Shown piece after piece: positions 60,104 through 64,000 of a stretch of 64,000 nucleotides of DNA. Both the position numbers and the translations under genes were made by a program. Within the stretch, counting starts at the first letter, position 1. Each line of letters opens with the position of its first letter. The notes beneath the pieces were generated by a model. The model was not told the DNA's origin, did not search any database, and was given only the letters and a program-made list of their open reading frames with translations. Origin of the DNA: Flammeovirga sp. EKP202 (lineage in GTDB: Bacteria > Bacteroidota > Bacteroidia > Cytophagales > Flammeovirgaceae); the NCBI RefSeq assembly GCF_014534745.1, contig NZ_JACVVP010000001.1:1-64000 (forward strand), given 5' to 3'.

Positions 60104-63100
60104 ATGCACTGTCTAAATTTTTTATATAATACAACTAAAATACTACTCTCTCTCCTCCTAGGATTTTCAGGCATAGTGTCCGCTCAGTCTCTGAATCCAC
60201 TTATTCCCATAGATGAGTATGAATTAAAAACTTGGAATAAAATATTAGAAACTCCTATCGATAGAGTTTTTGCAATAAATCAAGATGAGGAAGGATATCT
60301 ATGGATTGGTTCTGATCGGGGGTTATTAAAGTTTGATGGTTCTCAAATCAAGGTGATCAATCTTAAATCTGACCCTATTATCGAAACGGAATCCATTATT
60401 TATGTAGAGTTTGATAAGAGTGGAAAACTATGGTTTGCTACTCGAAGAGGTGTGTTTTATTTGGAAGGTAACAAGGCTGTTCAGCTTTATGATAAAGACA
60501 ATCAGAAGCTGAGTATGATAATGAATTTTTTCAAAGATCAGAATGGTGTAATATGGTTTGTGAGGTATGGAAAAATATATTCTATTGCCGATGGAATCTT
60601 GAAAGAACACAATTATCCTAACCCTCGACTTTTTAGGATATTTCCTGCTAATGATGGACAAATTTATACGCTGCATACCTACCTCAAAAAAGAAGAATCC
60701 ATCTTCTATAAATGGGATCCAAAAACTAATAAAACACACAAACTATTTGACGAGCCTGTTGGTATGATGGCTTTCTCTATTAAAGATTTTGGAGACGATT
60801 ATGTAGTTGGTGGTCTTTGGGGAGAGTTATGTTTGTATGCTCCCGGAAAAGGATTTGTAAAGCAATGGGTAGCAAAGAATAACTCAAAATCTCCCGTGCG
60901 TAGGATCTTAGTTCAAGATGATCAAACAATATGGGCTGGAGGAGTCGGCTTTTATCGTGTTCACAATGATCAAGTTTCTTCAATTTTTGAAGAAGATGGA
61001 TTGACTAACAATACTATTCGTTCGGTGTTTTTGGATAAGGATAAAAACCTTTGGGTAGGGACGATGGCAGGGTTGAATTACTTTTCAAATACTGCTTTGC
61101 ACCAGATGAATAAATCTGAAGAAGCCCAAAATGTAGCTTTTCAAAGACCGATAGATATCGACAATCAGATAATTTTTGGATCAAGAGAAAGTGGTCTATT
61201 TACCTTTAAGAATAATCAAATTGAAAAACTGAATGTCATTGGGGATATCGGAAACGTAATTTATGAAACGGCTATTTCTATCAATAATCACCTTCTTTTA
61301 TCCACCAACAAAGGAGCATTTGAACTTCAAAAAATCGATGGAACATATCAAGTAACGAAACATTTTAAAAAAGGAGAAGTATATGATTTCTTTCAACTTT
61401 CCAACGGTGATTATATTTTTAATGATCCTACTGGGTTTTACATCGCAAAGAAAGATACATTGATAAAGGTACGAAACAGTTTTCCTGAAATTGAGACTTT
61501 GAGTCGTACATTGGGTAAAGATTGGTTAAGTACAAATTTTGGTGTTTATGTTATTGAAGGAGATTCATTGGAGTTAAGTAAATTGGATTTCGCTTTGGAA
61601 AAATATGTGGTGAGTTTGGCACAGGAAGAAGATTCTACGCTATGGGTAGGAACTTATGGAAGTGGCATTGTACACATACAAAACGATAGTACTGCCGTAA
61701 AATATGATACCCGTAATAATTTGCCTGCCAATCAGGCCGTGATGATAGCCATGTCTCCATCTCAAGGGAAGTGGTTTTATGTGGTACATTCAAGACAGCC
61801 TTATTTACAAGAGATCATTCCGGTTTCAGACCGAGATGGGCATCGTATTAATTTAGGTAAAAAGTTTCGTTGGGTTTTGCTAAAAGGAGCCTTTCATGAA
61901 TTAGGGTACACTCCTCAATTCATCAATCACCAATCTGAGTTATACTTATTGACCAAACATAACCTTTATCTTTTTAGGCCTAGAGATGTGTATTATTCTC
62001 CGCCAACCTTAAGCTTACAACAGTTGGGGATCAATGGAGAAATGTTGAATACTTTTCCATCTGAAATTGAAGCTGATTTAGAACAGTTGGAATTCTATTT
62101 ATCAAAATTGGACTTCTCTCAGGGAGGTACTCTTGATTTTGAATATAAGATTGAAGGATACGATAAAAACTGGATTAAAATGGGAACAAGAAGCGTTGCC
62201 TATTACAATGATATCCCTGCAGGAAAATACACCTTCAACGCAAGAATCCTGAATTCAGACAACTCATATACCTACCTTTCTAATCCTTATAATTTTGTCA
62301 AAAAGGAATTTTGGTTTAAAACTCCATTGGCAAAAGCGTGCTATGTCATTTTGTTTGGAATGTTTATCTACTTGCTCTTTCAATGGAGATTGAGGGTATT
62401 AAAAACACAAAGAAGAAGATTACAAACCAAGGTCAACGAACGTACACAAGAACTAAAGTATCTTAATGAAAACCTAGAGAATATAGTAAAGGAAAGAACA
62501 GAAGAAATTACAGAACTTAATGACAACCTTTACGAAAGTGAAGAACGTTTGAAATATGCCTTGGAAGCCACTAAAGATGGTATCTGGGATTACAATGTGT
62601 ATTATGATACTTTAAAAATTAGTGATGCTTCTGCGGAAATGTTGGGTTATACACTGCAAGATTGTGATCCTCATACTGGTATATTACCCTTTATTCATCT
62701 AGATGATAGAACTTTGTGGCTTCAGACGTATGAAGAACCAAGAAAACAAAAACTGATTGATGAAATAGAAGATCAGGAATTTAGGTTTTATCATAAAAAT
62801 GGAAAACTGATATGGATTTTGGTCAAAAGTAAAATTGTAGAAAGAGACCATAAGGGTGATCCGCTTCGAATAGTAGGAACTTATATTGATATCACCGAGA
62901 AAAAGAGAAAGACACAAGAAATATTAGAGGCAATTATTCGTACAGAAGACAATGAACGAAGTAGAATTTCGAAAGATATCCATGATGGTTTACAACAAAC
63001 GTTGACGATCTCATCATTGAATTTTCAATCTGTAAAAAAGAATCTAAAAGGCATTTCACCTACTCTTTTGGAGAAATTTGAAACAGGATGGAACTACCTA

Positions 63101-63565
63101 CAGAAGTCAATCACCGAAAGTAGATCCGTGGCACATAGTTTAATGCCCAAAGCCATTTCTGATTTTGGGGTTATCTCTGCATTTGAAAGCTTGATTACTG
63201 AAGTAGATAAAAGTAGTGAAGAGATAACCTTTCATTTTTTTCATAACTTTAATGGACATCAAATTAAAAACCGTCAGGTCGAAGTCACCTTGTATCGTAT
63301 TTTACAAGAAGGAATCAATAATATATTTAAGTACTCTAAGGCAACTAAAGTGGATATTCAACTTAAAAATTATGACGATATCTATATGCTCACTATTGAA
63401 GATAATGGGATAGGATTTGATGTTTCAAAAGTGTTGAAAGATAATTCAGGGATTGGTTTTAAAGGAATGAAAAACCGATTAGATGCGATAGGTGGCTTTT
63501 TGGAAATAGAAAGTAGAGAGGGAAGAGGAACGACATTACTAATCGAAATCAATAAGAATTTTTAG
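60104..63565 (+). CDS. reg_prop/Y_Y_Y hybrid-type sensor histidine kinase
   Basis: A 1153-residue membrane sensor. A signal peptide (about 1-27) leads into two seven-bladed propellers of reg_prop repeats (about 40-620; GYLWIGSDRGLLKFDG, NLWVGTMAGLNYFS, TLWVGTYGSGIVHIQ), then a Y_Y_Y domain (about 655-725), a transmembrane helix (about 743-763), a coiled coil, a PAS domain (about 815-945) and a HisKA_3 kinase core with H960 in RISKDIHDGLQQTL and the HATPase N box ILQEGINNIFKYS. HisKA_3 kinases partner with NarL/LuxR-type response regulators, so the regulator is probably a separate gene. It follows the regulon directly and is a candidate for its sensor. Confidence 0.92.
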   Translation: MHCLNFLYNTTKILLSLLLGFSGIVSAQSLNPLIPIDEYELKTWNKILETPIDRVFAINQDEEGYLWIGSDRGLLKFDGSQIKVINLKSDPIIETESIIYVEFDKSGKLWFATRRGVFYLEGNKAVQLYDKDNQKLSMIMNFFKDQNGVIWFVRYGKIYSIADGILKEHNYPNPRLFRIFPANDGQIYTLHTYLKKEESIFYKWDPKTNKTHKLFDEPVGMMAFSIKDFGDDYVVGGLWGELCLYAPGKGFVKQWVAKNNSKSPVRRILVQDDQTIWAGGVGFYRVHNDQVSSIFEEDGLTNNTIRSVFLDKDKNLWVGTMAGLNYFSNTALHQMNKSEEAQNVAFQRPIDIDNQIIFGSRESGLFTFKNNQIEKLNVIGDIGNVIYETAISINNHLLLSTNKGAFELQKIDGTYQVTKHFKKGEVYDFFQLSNGDYIFNDPTGFYIAKKDTLIKVRNSFPEIETLSRTLGKDWLSTNFGVYVIEGDSLELSKLDFALEKYVVSLAQEEDSTLWVGTYGSGIVHIQNDSTAVKYDTRNNLPANQAVMIAMSPSQGKWFYVVHSRQPYLQEIIPVSDRDGHRINLGKKFRWVLLKGAFHELGYTPQFINHQSELYLLTKHNLYLFRPRDVYYSPPTLSLQQLGINGEMLNTFPSEIEADLEQLEFYLSKLDFSQGGTLDFEYKIEGYDKNWIKMGTRSVAYYNDIPAGKYTFNARILNSDNSYTYLSNPYNFVKKEFWFKTPLAKACYVILFGMFIYLLFQWRLRVLKTQRRRLQTKVNERTQELKYLNENLENIVKERTEEITELNDNLYESEERLKYALEATKDGIWDYNVYYDTLKISDASAEMLGYTLQDCDPHTGILPFIHLDDRTLWLQTYEEPRKQKLIDEIEDQEFRFYHKNGKLIWILVKSKIVERDHKGDPLRIVGTYIDITEKKRKTQEILEAIIRTEDNERSRISKDIHDGLQQTLTISSLNFQSVKKNLKGISPTLLEKFETGWNYLQKSITESRSVAHSLMPKAISDFGVISAFESLITEVDKSSEEITFHFFHNFNGHQIKNRQVEVTLYRILQEGINNIFKYSKATKVDIQLKNYDDIYMLTIEDNGIGFDVSKVLKDNSGIGFKGMKNRLDAIGGFLEIESREGRGTTLLIEINKNF

Positions 63566-63566
63566 T

Positions 63567-64000
63567 ATGAATGATAATATGAAACAAATCTTGACAAGTA
63601 TGTTGATACTATTGATTTCGAATACAATTATTGCTCAGTCAAAAGCAGATGCTTTGTGGAATAGATGGTCTGATACTGGACTCGAAGACACAGCCCGATT
63701 GGAAGCCTTATTCAAACATGGTAAAGAAATCATCAAGAAGGATACAGATAGTGTTTTTACCATAGCAGATATAGGTTATCGATTTGCTAAAGAAAGGAAT
63801 TTAGTGGAGTATCAATCTGCATCATTGGTTGTCAGGGGGAAGGCATTGTACAGAAAAGGAAAGTACATAGAAGCAGAAGAAACATTTAATGAAGCAGTAG
63901 TTTTAGGAAGAGAGGCAGAAGATAGTTTGTCCGTTGCTAGAGGAATTTATGGTATTGGTTCCACTTATTATGCAAGAGGTGAATATGATACTGCTGTAGA
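63567..64000 (+). CDS. TPR protein, truncated by window edge
   Basis: An ATG at 63567 (or 63579), one base after the kinase stop, opens a frame that runs off the window. The visible 144 residues contain a signal peptide (MKQILTSMLILLISNTIIAQ) and TPR-like helices (ASLVVRGKALYRKGKYIEAEETFNEAV, then GIYGIGSTYYARGEYDTAV). Such N-termini are typical of TPR-containing sensor kinases or of accessory proteins to two-component systems. Position and orientation suggest cotranscription with the kinase. The C-terminus is unknown. Confidence 0.8.
   Translation, partial: MNDNMKQILTSMLILLISNTIIAQSKADALWNRWSDTGLEDTARLEALFKHGKEIIKKDTDSVFTIADIGYRFAKERNLVEYQSASLVVRGKALYRKGKYIEAEETFNEAVVLGREAEDSLSVARGIYGIGSTYYARGEYDTAV

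Noticed and set aside
1-64000. tRNA genes, CRISPR arrays, prophage or insertion sequences
   Set aside because: No cloverleaf with a conserved T-loop, no regularly spaced repeats, and no transposase, integrase or phage structural gene were found on either strand.

Overview
The window is AT-rich DNA from a gliding Bacteroidota, most likely a marine Cytophagales relative of Flammeovirga. The evidence is the type IX secretion/gliding core (a PorP/SprF protein, then gldK-gldL-gldM-gldN), A/T-rich regions in place of Shine-Dalgarno sites, promoters with the Bacteroidota TAnnTTTG -7 box, and many Bacteroidota-specific families (DUF4271, GlmU-family protein, Bat operon, reg_prop/Y_Y_Y sensor kinase). 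The genus is inferred from protein style, not from a search.

Layout. 1-120: 3' end of a 5S rRNA gene and its terminator. 0.2-9.7 kb: housekeeping genes (esterase lipoprotein, Cys-rich protein, pyrR-like, rnr, cdd, SPOR-like protein, dtd, DUF4271, hemD). 10-15.6 kb: PorP/SprF plus gldKLMN, with a Gly/Asp/Trp-rich insert in GldN. 16-19 kb, minus strand: rplM-rpsI-rpsB-(59-aa coiled-coil protein)-tsf. 19-22.4 kb: lipoprotein, glyA and a Crp/Fnr regulator whose leader holds a 24-bp inverted repeat around an intrinsic terminator. 22.7-27.6 kb: a 1640-aa secreted lamin-tail protein. 27.7-40.5 kb: L31, GlmU-like, pdhA, trxA, hydrolases and regulators. 41-47.5 kb, minus strand: a MoxR-DUF58-DUF4381-BatA-BatB/C-BatD operon with batB and batC fused. 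48.7-50.2 kb: SDR/DUF2867 protein.

Two features look new. (1) At 50.5-50.9 kb four consecutive micro-ORFs (24, 19, 21 and 40 aa) share the core TPTGFPVVIK. Their codons differ at third positions while the residues are kept, which indicates selection on the peptides. They have their own promoter and terminator and are preceded by a 13-aa uORF coupled by an ATGA overlap. (2) From 55.1 to 60 kb four consecutive transcription units (sulfatase; M48 metalloprotease; a 35-aa membrane peptide; a 153-aa protein plus an HdeD-like DUF308 protein) carry one upstream architecture: the 19-bp palindrome TTTAGGTAATTTACCTAAA, a second TAGGT box exactly 26 bp further on, then a TTTG -7 box 41 bp on (42 in one). 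This points to a single dedicated regulator. A NarL-class hybrid sensor kinase follows immediately, and a further TPR protein runs off the right edge.

Also present: a ~170-bp dispersed repeat in two inverted copies (40.7 and 51.1 kb), two tandem soluble PAS-histidine kinases with no partner regulator, a recurrent CACCTTTG promoter core in front of several short genes, and several structured leaders. No tRNA, CRISPR array, insertion sequence or prophage was seen.
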